Below are positions 42,969 through 52,572 of a stretch of 64,000 nucleotides of DNA, piece by piece (the first letter of the stretch is position 1; every line of letters begins with the position of its first letter). Origin of the DNA: UBA10649 sp964391765 (GTDB taxonomy: Bacteria > Actinomycetota > Actinomycetes > S36-B12). The stretch covers positions 1-64,000 of the forward strand of contig CAYMNG010000002.1 of assembly GCA_964391765.1 (NCBI GenBank), read 5' to 3'. A program made the position numbers and the translations under genes. The notes beneath the pieces were generated by a model, which was not told the DNA's origin, ran no database searches, and saw only the letters and a list, made by a program, of their open reading frames with translations.

Positions 42969-44081
42969 ATGCGGTTGCTGCACCTGGCCGACATCCACCT
43001 GGATGCGCCGTTCGCGTGGGCCGGCGCTGCCGGTGGTCGTCGGCGCCGGGAGGCGATTCGCGCCGCGTTCACCGCGGCCCTCGACCTGGTGGCCGGCGAG
43101 CGGGTCGACGCGGTGTGCGTCGCGGGCGACCTGTTCGAGCACGAGCGGGTCAGCGTCGACACCGCGCGGTTCCTCGCCGACGCCTTCGCCGCGCTCGGCC
43201 CGGTGCCGGTCCTCCTCGCCCCGGGCAACCACGACTGGTACGGCCCGGCCAGCGTCTACCACCGCACGCCGTGGCCGGCGAACGTCACCGTCTTCACCGA
43301 CGACCGACTCGCGCCGGTCACCGTGGCCGACGGCCTGACCGTGTGGGGTGCGGCGCACCTGGCCGCGGCCGGCACCCGCGACTTCCTCGACGGCTTCGCC
43401 GTCGACCGGGGAGGGGTGAACCTGGGCCTGTTCCACGGCTCCGAGCGGTCGGCGATGTCGTTGCAGGACAAGGCGAAGGTCCCGCACGCACCCTTCGCCG
43501 CGGCGGACGTCCGGCGCTGCGGACTGGCCCACGCGCTGGTCGGGCACCTGCACACTCCCGTCGACGCGCCGACGCACACCTACCCGGGGAACCCCGAGCC
43601 GCTGACGTTCGGTGAGGCCGGTCGACGCGCGGCGGTGCTCGTCGACGTCGCCGCCGACGGGACGGTGACCACGAGCCGGCGCGTCGTCGCCCGGACGACG
43701 GTCGCCGACGTCGACCTCGACGTCACCGGGCTGGCGCACTCGGGGGCGATCCGGGCCGCGGTGGCCGACGTGCTCGCGGGCCGAACCGGTGTCGTGCGCC
43801 TGACCCTGCGCGGCGACCTCGACCCGCAGGTCGACCTCGCGCCGGCGTCGTGGGCGAACGCCGTCGCGGGCGTCGACTTCGGACTCGACGCGCTCGTGGT
43901 GCGCACGACGGACCTGGGTACCGCGTACGACATCGACGCGCTGGCCGGTGAGCCGACGGTTCGCGGGCAGTTCGTCCGCGACGTCCTCGCCGCCGCGGAC
44001 CCCGACGACGCCCGACGTCGTCGGATCCTCGTGACCGGCCTGCGGGCCCTGGACGGTCGGACCGACCTCGAGGTGCGCTGA
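42969..44081 (+). CDS. SbcD/YhaO-like DNA repair metallophosphoesterase
   Basis: A 370-residue calcineurin-like nuclease. Metal motifs: HLADIHLDAPF, AGDLFEHE, APGNHDWYGP, LFHGSE and VGHLHTPV. It corresponds to the Mre11/SbcD-like subunit (YhaO type) that works with the SMC-like ATPase encoded next. ATG 42969 follows AAGGGGGG; a GTG two codons earlier is possible. Its stop overlaps the partner's ATG by 1 nt. Confidence 0.85.
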   Translation: MRLLHLADIHLDAPFAWAGAAGGRRRREAIRAAFTAALDLVAGERVDAVCVAGDLFEHERVSVDTARFLADAFAALGPVPVLLAPGNHDWYGPASVYHRTPWPANVTVFTDDRLAPVTVADGLTVWGAAHLAAAGTRDFLDGFAVDRGGVNLGLFHGSERSAMSLQDKAKVPHAPFAAADVRRCGLAHALVGHLHTPVDAPTHTYPGNPEPLTFGEAGRRAAVLVDVAADGTVTTSRRVVARTTVADVDLDVTGLAHSGAIRAAVADVLAGRTGVVRLTLRGDLDPQVDLAPASWANAVAGVDFGLDALVVRTTDLGTAYDIDALAGEPTVRGQFVRDVLAAADPDDARRRRILVTGLRALDGRTDLEVR

Positions 44082-46327
44082 TGCGGATCGAACAGGTCAC
44101 CGCGTCCGGCTTCGGCCCCCTGCGCGGGCAGGTGCTCGACCTCGCCGACGGCCTCACCGTCGTCGTGGGCGGGAACGAGACCGGCAAGTCCTCCTGGCAT
44201 GCCGCCGTGTACGCGGGCCTGTGCGGGATGCGCCGGGGCAAGGGGCAGGCGCACGAGCGGGACCGCGAGTTCCGTCGCCGGCACCGGCCGTGGGACGGCA
44301 CCCCCTGGTGCGTGTCGGCGCGCCTTCGCCTCGACGACGGCCGGCTGATCGAGATGACCCACGACCTCGACACGCGGGTCGCCTGCCGCGCGACGGACCT
44401 CGGACTCGGCCGGGACGTGTCGGCGCAGGTGCACAACGACGGTGCCGTCGACGGATCGATCTGGCTCGGGCTGGGCCGGCGGGCGTTCGAGGCGACCGCC
44501 TGCGTCCGTCAGGCGGATCTGCTCGCGGTTCGCCGAGCCGGCAGCGAACTTTCGGACCTGCTCGGCCGGGTCGCGGCCAGCGCGCAGGCCGACGACTCGA
44601 CCGCGGCCGCGCTGGCCCGCCTGGCCGACTTCAGCCGGGAGCAGGTGGGTACGGACCGCCAGAACTCGGTGCGGCCGTGGCGACTGGCCATCGACGCGCG
44701 CGAGCGGGCCGCCCGCGCGGTCGACGACGCGCGCCGGGCGCGGGCGCGCTTCGACGTTCGTGCGGCCGAGGTCGACGAGTTGCGGGCGGCCGCCGACGCG
44801 GCGAACCGGCGTGTGCAGCGCGCCCGGGCGGCGCAGGCCAGCGCCGAGGCCGACGCGCTGCACGACCGGTTGGCACGGGCCACCGGGCTGGCGGCCGAAC
44901 TCGGACCGGATCGGCCGGCGAGCACGACCGAGCTCACTGCGGCGGTCGCGGCGGTCGCGGCGGCGGTCGCCGGTTGGCAGGCGGTAGCGACGGCCTCCGG
45001 TGCCGCGGCGAAGCCGTCGACGGGCCGCGACCGGTCGTCGCGGCGATCGATCCCGGCCTGGGTGCTCGCCGGTGTCGCGGCGGCCTGCGCCCTCGTGGCC
45101 CTGCTCGCCGTGGCCGGATCGTCGACCGTCGTCGCGGCGGTCGGCGGTGCCCTCGCCGTGGTCTCGGCGCTCGCGGCGATCGTCGTCGGCGCGCGACGCG
45201 GCCCCGGTTCGGGGCCGGCGGATCCGCCGCCGGCGAGCCAGGCGCTGGCCCGCGCGTACGCGGACCTCGTGCGATCGGCCGCGATCGCCGGGGTCGGCGC
45301 GCAGGCCGGTGCCCCACCCGGCCCGCCGGCCAGCACGCAGGTCGGTGCGCCCCCTGACGGCCCGCCTGGCGAGGAACTGGCGGTCCGGTTGGCCGCCTGG
45401 CTCGACGCGCAGCGCGCGCAGGCCCAGGTGCAGGAGCGGACCCTGACGCGGTGGCGCGAACTCGATCGCACGTTGGGCGACGGCGACCTGGCCGGACTTC
45501 GGCGCCAGGCGGACCTCGCCCGGGCCCGCGCGGATCAGTACGCCACCGAGGTCGCCGACGCGACGGCCGACGTGACCGACGTACCGAAGTCCGGGGGCCG
45601 GACGGCGCCGGCCGTGGTGGGGGCCGTGGTGGGGGCCGACGCGATCGACGACGGGATCGACGACGCGATCGACGACGCGATCGACGACGCGATCGACGAC
45701 GCGGCGCGGGCGGCGGCGGCCCTGGCGCAGGACGCGGCACGGGCCGAGGGCGAGATCGACGAGGCGGCCAGTGCCCTCGTCGACGTCTCGGCGTTGGAGG
45801 AGGAGCTCGCCGCCGCCGACGCCGAACTCGAACGTGTCCTGGCGCTGAAGGACGTACTCGATCGCACCACCGCGTTCATGGCCGCGGCCCAGGACCGGGT
45901 GCATCGCGACCTCGCGCCGCGCCTGGTCGCCTCGGTCGTGCGGTGGCTGCCCGTCGTGACCGGGGGCCGGTACGTCGACGCCACGATCGATCCCCAGGAC
46001 CTTCGCGTCCGGGTCCGATCCGCCGGCGGGCAGTGGTCCGAGGCCGACGTGCTGTCGTACGGCACCGCCGAGCAGGTCTACCTGCTGCTGCGCCTGGCCC
46101 TGGTCGAGTACCTGACCGCCGACCACGACTCGTGCCCGCTGCTGCTCGACGACGTCACCGTCCACGCCGACGCCGAGCGCACGCAGGAGATCCTCGACCT
46201 GCTGCTCGCGGTCTCCGCCCAGCGCCAGGTGGTGCTCTTCTCCCAGGAGGACCAGGTCGCCCGCTGGGCCGAAGCGCACGGCGCCACCGTCACGACGGTG
46301 TCGCTCGGGCGGGTGCCGCAGTGGTGA
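44081..46327 (+). CDS. SMC/Rad50-like ATPase with central membrane helices (YhaN type)
   Basis: A 748-residue protein. The N-terminal ATP site is VVGGNETGKSSWHAAVY. Coiled-coil arms follow, with two hydrophobic helices between them (WVLAGVAAACALVALLAVAG and a second, about residues 328-375). The C-terminal half has an ABC-signature-like YGTAEQVYLLLRLAL and Walker B PLLLDDVTVHAD. The membrane helices in place of a zinc hook are typical of YhaN. Partner of the nuclease encoded just upstream. A 12-bp repeat array lengthens one arm. Confidence 0.85.
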   Translation: MRIEQVTASGFGPLRGQVLDLADGLTVVVGGNETGKSSWHAAVYAGLCGMRRGKGQAHERDREFRRRHRPWDGTPWCVSARLRLDDGRLIEMTHDLDTRVACRATDLGLGRDVSAQVHNDGAVDGSIWLGLGRRAFEATACVRQADLLAVRRAGSELSDLLGRVAASAQADDSTAAALARLADFSREQVGTDRQNSVRPWRLAIDARERAARAVDDARRARARFDVRAAEVDELRAAADAANRRVQRARAAQASAEADALHDRLARATGLAAELGPDRPASTTELTAAVAAVAAAVAGWQAVATASGAAAKPSTGRDRSSRRSIPAWVLAGVAAACALVALLAVAGSSTVVAAVGGALAVVSALAAIVVGARRGPGSGPADPPPASQALARAYADLVRSAAIAGVGAQAGAPPGPPASTQVGAPPDGPPGEELAVRLAAWLDAQRAQAQVQERTLTRWRELDRTLGDGDLAGLRRQADLARARADQYATEVADATADVTDVPKSGGRTAPAVVGAVVGADAIDDGIDDAIDDAIDDAIDDAARAAAALAQDAARAEGEIDEAASALVDVSALEEELAAADAELERVLALKDVLDRTTAFMAAAQDRVHRDLAPRLVASVVRWLPVVTGGRYVDATIDPQDLRVRVRSAGGQWSEADVLSYGTAEQVYLLLRLALVEYLTADHDSCPLLLDDVTVHADAERTQEILDLLLAVSAQRQVVLFSQEDQVARWAEAHGATVTTVSLGRVPQW
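45611..45700 (+). repeat. 12-bp tandem repeats in the YhaN-like gene
   Basis: First two copies of gccgtggtgggg (45611-45634), then five copies of gcgatcgacgac or gggatcgacgac (45641-45700). The second block encodes (A/G)IDD repeated five times in the coiled-coil arm. All in frame. Confidence 0.88.
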
Positions 46328-46412
46328 GCCGGCGGACCGGGGCGGCGCGGCGCGCCCCCGATCGACCGTGCGCCCTTCCCGCCCGCCGCGCCCACCCGTA
46401 GCCTCGGTGCTC

Positions 46413-47444
46413 ATGCACCCGGTCGTCGACGTGCACGCGCACGCAATGCCGATGCCACTGCTGCGGTGGCTGGCCGACGAGGGCCTGGCCGACCTCGGCG
46501 GTGTGGATGCGGCCACCGGCAGCGGCACGGTACGGATCGACCCGCAGGTCAGCGGCGTCGCCGCCGCTGTTCCGCTGGCCCGGTCGCAATGGGACGTCCA
46601 CGAGCGCCTCGCCCAGATGGACGCCCAGGGGGTCAGCCATCACGCGGTGTCGCTGCCGCCGTTCCTGTTCTGCTCCACCGCATCCGATCACGACCTCGTC
46701 CGCGAGGTCGTTCGTCGGGGGAACGACGCGCTCGTCGATCTGGTGCGGGCCGCGCCCGACCGCCTCGTCGGACTGGGCACCGCCCCGCTCGGGATCGAGG
46801 GCGTCGCCGACGAGGCCCGCCGGTGCCTGGCGGCCGGACTGGTCGGGATCGCGATCGGCACCCGTGGCGGTGGGGTCGAGATCGACGCAGAGGTCAACAC
46901 CGCGTTGTGGCGGCTGGTGCACGAACGCGAGGTGTTCACCTTCATGCATCCCAGCGCGATCCCCGACGCGGGTCGGCTGTCGGACTTCTACCTGCCGCAG
47001 CTCCTCGGGTATCCGATGGAGACGGCGATCGCCGCGGCGCGCCTGGTCTTCGCCGGCGTCCGTGAGCGGTTCGGGTTCCCGCTGTGCCTGGCCCACGGCG
47101 GCGGCTGCCTGCCCGCCGTCCGCGGGCGGCTGGACCTGGGTTGGGAACGCAAGGACGTCGCCCGCGTCACGCCGATGCGGCCCAGCGCGTACCTCTCCGA
47201 CCTGCTGTACGACACCGCCGTCTTCGACCCGCGCGCGCTGCGACACCTCGTCGAAGACCTCGGGGCCGACCGGGTGCTCGTCGGAACCGACTTCCCGTTC
47301 GACCTCGCCGACCGCGACCCGGTCGGGACGGTCGACGCACTGGGCCTGAGTGCCGAGCAGCGGGCGGCGATCACATGGGGGACCGCGGCGCGCCTGCTCG
47401 GACTGACGGACCCGCGACCAGGGGCCGACGAAGGGACGACATGA
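46413..47444 (+). CDS. ACMSD/LigW-type amidohydrolase (decarboxylase or hydratase)
   Basis: A 343-residue amidohydrolase-2 protein. Metal motif VDVHAHAMP (H-x-H), TFMHPS, a LAHGGGCLP loop and the Asp of VGTDFPFDLAD match the ACMSD group, which includes aromatic decarboxylases and the 4-oxalomesaconate hydratase LigJ. ATG 46413 (the frame is open 15 codons upstream). It overlaps the LigA-like gene by 4 nt, so it belongs to a ring-cleavage operon. Confidence 0.82.
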   Translation: MHPVVDVHAHAMPMPLLRWLADEGLADLGGVDAATGSGTVRIDPQVSGVAAAVPLARSQWDVHERLAQMDAQGVSHHAVSLPPFLFCSTASDHDLVREVVRRGNDALVDLVRAAPDRLVGLGTAPLGIEGVADEARRCLAAGLVGIAIGTRGGGVEIDAEVNTALWRLVHEREVFTFMHPSAIPDAGRLSDFYLPQLLGYPMETAIAAARLVFAGVRERFGFPLCLAHGGGCLPAVRGRLDLGWERKDVARVTPMRPSAYLSDLLYDTAVFDPRALRHLVEDLGADRVLVGTDFPFDLADRDPVGTVDALGLSAEQRAAITWGTAARLLGLTDPRPGADEGTT

Positions 47445-47716
47445 GCTGGTACGACCTGCACCGGTGCGTGTACGACTACATCCGGGCCAGCGAACGCGGC
47501 ACGCCCGAGGCGTTCGACCCGGCCGGCTACGACCTCGATCCCGACGAACGGGCGGCGTTCGCCGACCGTGACGTGGCGGCGATGTACCGGTTGCAGCTGC
47601 ACGGGGTCCTGCTGAACCGCTACTGCCGCCAGATCGGGTACTCCCGCGACGCGTACCGGCAGATCCTCGCGCCCTTCGCGACGGCGCCGACCCGGAGGGG
47701 ACGATGGCAGAGCTAG
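47441..47716 (+). CDS. LigA-like small subunit of an extradiol dioxygenase
   Basis: A 91-residue helical protein: AFDPAGYDLDPDERAAFADR, MYRLQLHGVLLNRYCRQIGY. It matches the LigA (protocatechuate 4,5-dioxygenase alpha) domain, which caps the active site of the LigB-type catalytic subunit. ATG overlaps the amidohydrolase stop (ATGA) and its end overlaps the LigB-like start by 13 nt. Confidence 0.8.
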   Translation: MSWYDLHRCVYDYIRASERGTPEAFDPAGYDLDPDERAAFADRDVAAMYRLQLHGVLLNRYCRQIGYSRDAYRQILAPFATAPTRRGRWQS

Positions 47717-48525
47717 TGCTCGCGGCGTGCTCGTCGCACGCGCCGATGATGGCCGCGGCCCGCGACTCGGCACCGGTCGAGCAACGCGACCGCTTCTTCG
47801 CCGCGCTCGCCGACCTGCGCGACCGGGTCGTCGGCCGCGGCGTCGACACGATCGTGATGCTGTCCAACGAGCACTTCACGAACTTCTTCCTGGAGGCGTT
47901 CCCGCAGGTGTGCGTCGGAGTCGGTGAGCGCAACCGTGGCCCGGCGGAACCGTGGCTGGGGATCGCGCAGGGGTGGATCGACGGCGACCGCGGACTCGCC
48001 GAGCACCTGACGACGTCGCTGCTGCACTCGGGCCTGGATCCGGCGTTCTCCCATCGGCTGGACCTCGACCACGGGATCATGACCGTGTACGACGAGCTCG
48101 ACCCCGACCACCGCTGCCGGCTCGTCCCGATCGTGCAGAACTGCGCGGTGCCGCCGTTGATGCCGCTGGCCCGGGCGTGGGACCTCGGCCGGGCGCTCGC
48201 CGACGCGATCGCGTCCTTCCCCGACGCGCGTCGGATCGCGCTGGTCGGCGCGGGCGGTCTGTCGCACTGGGTCGGCGTCCCGCGCGTGGGCGACATCGAC
48301 GAGGAGTTCGACCGGTGGTTCCTGGACGCGCTGGCCACCGGCCGCGTCCGCGATCTGCTCGACCTGGACGACGAGGAGATCGCGGTGGCCGGCAACGGAG
48401 CGCACGAGATCCGCAGCTGGGTCGCGGTGGCCGCGGCGGCCGCACCCACCCCGGCGACCGTGCTGGCCTACGAGCCGATCGGGTCGTGGATCACCGGCAT
48501 GGGCGTGGTCCGGTTCGGTGACTGA
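47704..48525 (+). CDS. LigB-type extradiol ring-cleavage dioxygenase
   Basis: A 273-residue class III extradiol dioxygenase. Iron ligands appear as CSSHAPMM (His12) and LSNEHFTNFF (His57); GAGGLSHW is the conserved late loop and NGAHEIRSW follows. It would open a catecholic ring using O2 in the cytoplasm. The LigA-like subunit, an amidohydrolase and an exporter/importer in the same operon suggest a small aromatic-acid pathway; the substrate is unknown. Confidence 0.87.
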   Translation: MAELVLAACSSHAPMMAAARDSAPVEQRDRFFAALADLRDRVVGRGVDTIVMLSNEHFTNFFLEAFPQVCVGVGERNRGPAEPWLGIAQGWIDGDRGLAEHLTTSLLHSGLDPAFSHRLDLDHGIMTVYDELDPDHRCRLVPIVQNCAVPPLMPLARAWDLGRALADAIASFPDARRIALVGAGGLSHWVGVPRVGDIDEEFDRWFLDALATGRVRDLLDLDDEEIAVAGNGAHEIRSWVAVAAAAAPTPATVLAYEPIGSWITGMGVVRFGD

Positions 48526-49804
48526 CGCGGCGCGCGACCTGGGCGCGCTGGTCACCGGCCGTCGGCAGTACCTGACCGTCGCGATCTTGTCCGGCATGAC
48601 CGCGCTCGCGCCGCTGTCGATGGACATGTACCTGCCGGCGTTCCCGCAGCTCGCCGCGGACCTCGGCGCGACGACGGCCCAGGTGCAGGCCACGCTCGCG
48701 GCGAACGTCGCCGGGATCGTCGTCGGGCAGGTCGTGCTCAGCTCGCTCAGCGACGCGTACGGCCGGCGACGGATCGTCCTGACCGCCATGGCCGCGACCG
48801 TCGTCCTGTCCGTCGGACAGGCGCTGGCACCGTCGATCGCCGTCCTGACGGTGCTGCGGTTCCTCGCCGGCGTCAGTGCCGGTGCCGGGATCGCGATCGC
48901 CCGGGCGATCGCGGCGGACATCACGTCCGGGCAGCGGGCCGCGCGGCTGTTCTCGCTGTTCATCGCGCTGGCGATGGTCGGCCCGATCGTCGCGCCGGTG
49001 CTCGGCGGGGCCGTCTTCGCGCTGACGGGGACGTGGCGGTCGTCGTTCGTCGCCCTCGGCGCGGCGGTCGCCGCGCTCACGGTCGCCGTGGCGCTGGCGA
49101 TCCCGGAGACCCTTCCGCCCCGAGCACGTCACGGCGGTGGCCTGCGCCGGCTCGTGGTCGCCGGTGGAGCGCTGGCGCTGGACCGGCGCTTCGTCGGGTA
49201 CGCGCTGGTCCTCGCGTTCTCCTACAGCGCCCTGTTCGCGTACCTGGCCGCCGGACCGTTCGCGTTGCAGGTCGAGCTGGGGCTGACCCCGACGCAGTAC
49301 GCGGTGACGTTCGGTATCAACGCGATGGGCGTGGTCGGCGTCGGGTTGTTCAACGCCCGGCTCGTGCGCCGGTACGCCCCCGCCCGGCTGCTGGGGATCG
49401 GCCTGGGGATCAGCGCGGTCGCGTCGGTCGGGTTGCTCGTCTTGTTGCGCCAGCCGGTCCCGCCGGTCCTGCCGGTGCTCGCGGCGCTGATGATCGTGCT
49501 CGACTCCCGGGGACTGATGACGCCCAACGCGACGTTCCTCGGCGTCGAGCGGGCCGACCTGAAGGGCACCGCCTCGGCGATCCTCGGGGCGGCCACGTTC
49601 GCCGGCGGGGTCGTCGTCTCGCCGATCCTCGGGGCGCTGCCGATGCCGCCCGGGCAGGCGATGGGCACGGTGATCCTCGGCGGGACGGTCGGGGCCGTCC
49701 TCGCCGCGCTGCTGACGGTGGGTCGCCGGGTCGACGGCCCGGGGTCGGCTACGACGCCCAGGACACCCGCAGGTACGCCGGGGAGTTCGTCCCGGCACGG
49801 GTGA
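48518..49804 (+). CDS. Bcr/CflA-type MFS transporter
   Basis: A 428-residue, 12-helix major facilitator. ALAPLSMDMYLPAFPQLAADL is the Bcr/CflA family signature and LSDAYGRRRIVL the MFS loop 2-3 motif. It is probably a drug:H+ antiporter or metabolite exporter. GTG overlaps the dioxygenase stop by 8 nt. Its 3' end overlaps the convergent sbcC gene by 56 nt, unusually long for this genome. Confidence 0.88.
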   Translation: MTDAARDLGALVTGRRQYLTVAILSGMTALAPLSMDMYLPAFPQLAADLGATTAQVQATLAANVAGIVVGQVVLSSLSDAYGRRRIVLTAMAATVVLSVGQALAPSIAVLTVLRFLAGVSAGAGIAIARAIAADITSGQRAARLFSLFIALAMVGPIVAPVLGGAVFALTGTWRSSFVALGAAVAALTVAVALAIPETLPPRARHGGGLRRLVVAGGALALDRRFVGYALVLAFSYSALFAYLAAGPFALQVELGLTPTQYAVTFGINAMGVVGVGLFNARLVRRYAPARLLGIGLGISAVASVGLLVLLRQPVPPVLPVLAALMIVLDSRGLMTPNATFLGVERADLKGTASAILGAATFAGGVVVSPILGALPMPPGQAMGTVILGGTVGAVLAALLTVGRRVDGPGSATTPRTPAGTPGSSSRHG

Positions 49805-52571
49805 CGTCGATTCGCTCGCTGATCGCCGACTTCATCGCGTCGACGTGGCTGATGACGCCCACGAGACGATCCTCGCTGCCCAGGTGACCGAGCATCGTCA
49901 TGACCTCTTCCAGGCTCTCGGCGTCCAAGGACCCGAACCCCTCGTCGACGAACAGCGAGCCGATCGCGATGCCGCCGGCGTCGGCGCGGACGACGTCGGA
50001 CAGGCCCAGGGCCAGGGCCAGGGACGCGCAGAAGGTCTCACCGCCGCTCAGGCTGCGGGCGGGTCGGGTCCGGCCGGTCAGGTGGTCGACGATCCAGATG
50101 TCGAGCCCGTGCAGGCTGCGGCCGTCGCCGACCCCGGCCGGGGCGGGCACGAGGTGGAACCGGCCGTCGAGCAGCGCCTCGAGTCGGCGGTTCGCGTGCT
50201 CGACGACCGTGGCGAACAGTGCCCGGAGCACGAACACGTGCAGGCCGAAGTCGTCGCCGCGACCGGGGGCGACGAGGTCGGCGAGGTCGAGCAGGTCCGC
50301 GGATCGGGCCGCGTCGGCAGTGCGCCGCTCGCACGCGGCCTCGACGGCGGTGGTGCCCGAGCGCAGTCTCGACAGCCGCTCGACCGCGTCCCGCAGGTCG
50401 TGCTCGGCCTCGCGACGCACGTCCTCGGCCCGGGTCCAGCGGTCCCGGGCGGCTGCGACGTCGCCGAATCCGACGGCAGGCCCATCCGCCGTGCCGGCCG
50501 ACTCGCCGCTGCCGCCGGCCGCGGCGTCGTCCCCACCGCGCCGGTCGTGGTCGGCCCGGAGCTCGGCGAGGGCGGCGTTCGCCCGGGCTCGGGCGTGGGT
50601 CGCGGCGTCGAGGTCGGCCCGGCGATCGGCGGCCGTCCGCAATGCGTCCGCGAGGGCGAGCAGGCGCGATCGTCGGTGGGCGACCGACTCCGCACCCGCC
50701 CGGGCCCGCGCGACCTGCTCCGCCTTGGCGGCGATCGACTCCCGCGACGCCCGCACCGACTCCTCGACGCGGGCGATCTCCCGATCGGCGGCGGCGACCT
50801 TCTCGTGGCACTCTTCGGACTCCGCACGCAGCCGACGCACCTGTTGATCGGCCCGCTCGGCCGCGTCCGACCGCGCCTTCAGGCCCGCCGTCGTCCGGCC
50901 GTGCTCCGCCTCCGCCTCGGCGAGCGCGTCGGCGGTCAGCTCCGCCTCGCCGGCCAGCCGTTCGGCTCGTTGACGGGAGTCCGACAGCGCCCTGCGGGCG
51001 GCCGCCAGGTCCGCGGTCGCGTCGCCGGCCGCCGCGCGCAGCTCCTCGACCTCGTCGGCGGTGACCGCAGCGTCGACCTGCTCGGCGGGTCGCGGATGTT
51101 CCAGCGCCCCGCAGACCGGGCACGGGGACCCCGGCTCGAGGCCGACGGCGAGCTCGGCCGCGATGCCGGCGCGGTGGTGCCGGCTGGCGTCGTGGTAGCG
51201 ACGATCCGCCGTCGCATCGACCGCCAGCGCCCGCTCCACTTCGGCGGTCAGGACCGGCTGGCGCGCGGTCTCGGCCGCGAGGGCCTCGACGACGCCCCGG
51301 ATCCGCCCGAGCTCTCGTCCCCGCTCGCTCGCCCGGGTGTGCTCGTCGTGCGACGGGCCGGACTGGGCCACCTGCTCGAGGTCCGCGATCAGGGCGGGCA
51401 GTTCGGCCAGTCGCGCGCGGTCCGCGCCCGCGGCGGTGCGCGCGTCCTCGATCGCGGCGACCATGCGTGCCTCCTGCGCCGGCCACGCCGCGACCGCCTC
51501 CTCCGCGGCGGCGGCCGTGGTGAGCTCACCGGCGAGCCGGTCGGTCGCGGCGGCCCGGTCGCGCCACTGCGCGACGGTGTGCTCGGCGTCGTCCGCGCCG
51601 ACGTCCTCGTCGGCGCCGGCCAGGGCGGCGACCGCCGATCGGGCCGATGCGAACCGGGTGCCGCACTCGTCGACGTCGGCCTGGGCGGCGTGGGCCGCGG
51701 ACGACGCGTCGGCCTCGGCCTTCGCCGTCGCCCGCGCGGTGTCGGCGGCCGTGGCACGGGCGGCCGCTGCGTCGGCGGCCGCACGCGCGGCCTCGGCGCG
51801 ATCGGCGAGGGGCGGTTCCAACGCGTGCAGCGCGGTCCGCAGGTCGTCGTCCAGGCCGATACGCGCGAACTCGAGGAGCTCCTCGCGGATGTCGTCGTCG
51901 ATCCCGACGCCTGCCGCGAGCGCTCGGACGGCCTCGTCGACGGCCGCGGTGGCGGCCCGCCGGGTCTCGCGGGCCGCGGCGGCGTCGGCGGCGAGGAGGT
52001 CGGCGACCCGCTGGGAGAGGCGGGGGTCGAACACCCGCGCCAAGATCTCGCGCCGGTCGGCGGTCGTGGCGGTGAGGAACTGGGCGAACGCGCCCTGCGG
52101 CAGCACGACCGTCTGCACGAACTGGTCGCGGGTCAGGCCGACGACGCGGGCGATCTCCGCGTTCGCCGACGCGACGTTCGTCGCGATCGACTCCTCCCGA
52201 CCGTCCGGGCCGATCCGGAACACCTTGGCGGACGCCTTCGACTCGGTCTGGCCGGCGCCGCGCTGTTTGCTGCGCAGGTACCGCGGGCTGCGGATCACGC
52301 GGTACGTGCCCGCGGCGGTCTCGAGGACGAGGTCGACCTCGCTCGGATCGGTGCCGGTGGCGAAGTCCGAGCGCAGTCGGGCCTGGTCGGCGTCGGCGAC
52401 GGCGAGCGTCCCGAACAGGGCGAAGCAGATGCAGTCGATGATCGTCGACTTGCCCGCGCCGGTCGGCCCGTTGATGAGGTACAGGCCGGACCGGCCCAGC
52501 GCGTCGAAGTCGATGCGCTGCTCGTCGCGGAACGGGCCGATTCCGCGGAAGGCCAGGGACCGGATGCGCAT
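49749..52571 (-). CDS. sbcC: Exonuclease subunit SbcC (Rad50-like ATPase)
   Basis: A 940-residue SMC-like protein. Walker A is INGPTGAGKSTIIDCICF, the Q-loop region QTVVLPQGAFAQFL; two long coiled coils meet at a zinc hook CPVCG; the C-terminal signature is RSLSGGETFCASLALALGL, with Walker B LFVDEGFGSLD. With SbcD it cuts hairpins and blocked ends. ATG at 52571, 1 nt after the sbcD stop. Confidence 0.94.
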   Translation of the reverse strand: MRIRSLAFRGIGPFRDEQRIDFDALGRSGLYLINGPTGAGKSTIIDCICFALFGTLAVADADQARLRSDFATGTDPSEVDLVLETAAGTYRVIRSPRYLRSKQRGAGQTESKASAKVFRIGPDGREESIATNVASANAEIARVVGLTRDQFVQTVVLPQGAFAQFLTATTADRREILARVFDPRLSQRVADLLAADAAAARETRRAATAAVDEAVRALAAGVGIDDDIREELLEFARIGLDDDLRTALHALEPPLADRAEAARAAADAAAARATAADTARATAKAEADASSAAHAAQADVDECGTRFASARSAVAALAGADEDVGADDAEHTVAQWRDRAAATDRLAGELTTAAAAEEAVAAWPAQEARMVAAIEDARTAAGADRARLAELPALIADLEQVAQSGPSHDEHTRASERGRELGRIRGVVEALAAETARQPVLTAEVERALAVDATADRRYHDASRHHRAGIAAELAVGLEPGSPCPVCGALEHPRPAEQVDAAVTADEVEELRAAAGDATADLAAARRALSDSRQRAERLAGEAELTADALAEAEAEHGRTTAGLKARSDAAERADQQVRRLRAESEECHEKVAAADREIARVEESVRASRESIAAKAEQVARARAGAESVAHRRSRLLALADALRTAADRRADLDAATHARARANAALAELRADHDRRGGDDAAAGGSGESAGTADGPAVGFGDVAAARDRWTRAEDVRREAEHDLRDAVERLSRLRSGTTAVEAACERRTADAARSADLLDLADLVAPGRGDDFGLHVFVLRALFATVVEHANRRLEALLDGRFHLVPAPAGVGDGRSLHGLDIWIVDHLTGRTRPARSLSGGETFCASLALALGLSDVVRADAGGIAIGSLFVDEGFGSLDAESLEEVMTMLGHLGSEDRLVGVISHVDAMKSAISERIDVTRAGTNSPAYLRVSWAS

Positions 52572-52572
52572 G

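Noticed and set aside
40737..43739. A 1000-codon open frame on the minus strand
   Set aside because: Only its last 268 codons look like protein (the methyltransferase). The rest lies antisense to SHOCT/SbcD-like genes in a different frame and is Arg/Gly/Pro-rich, a GC-bias artefact.
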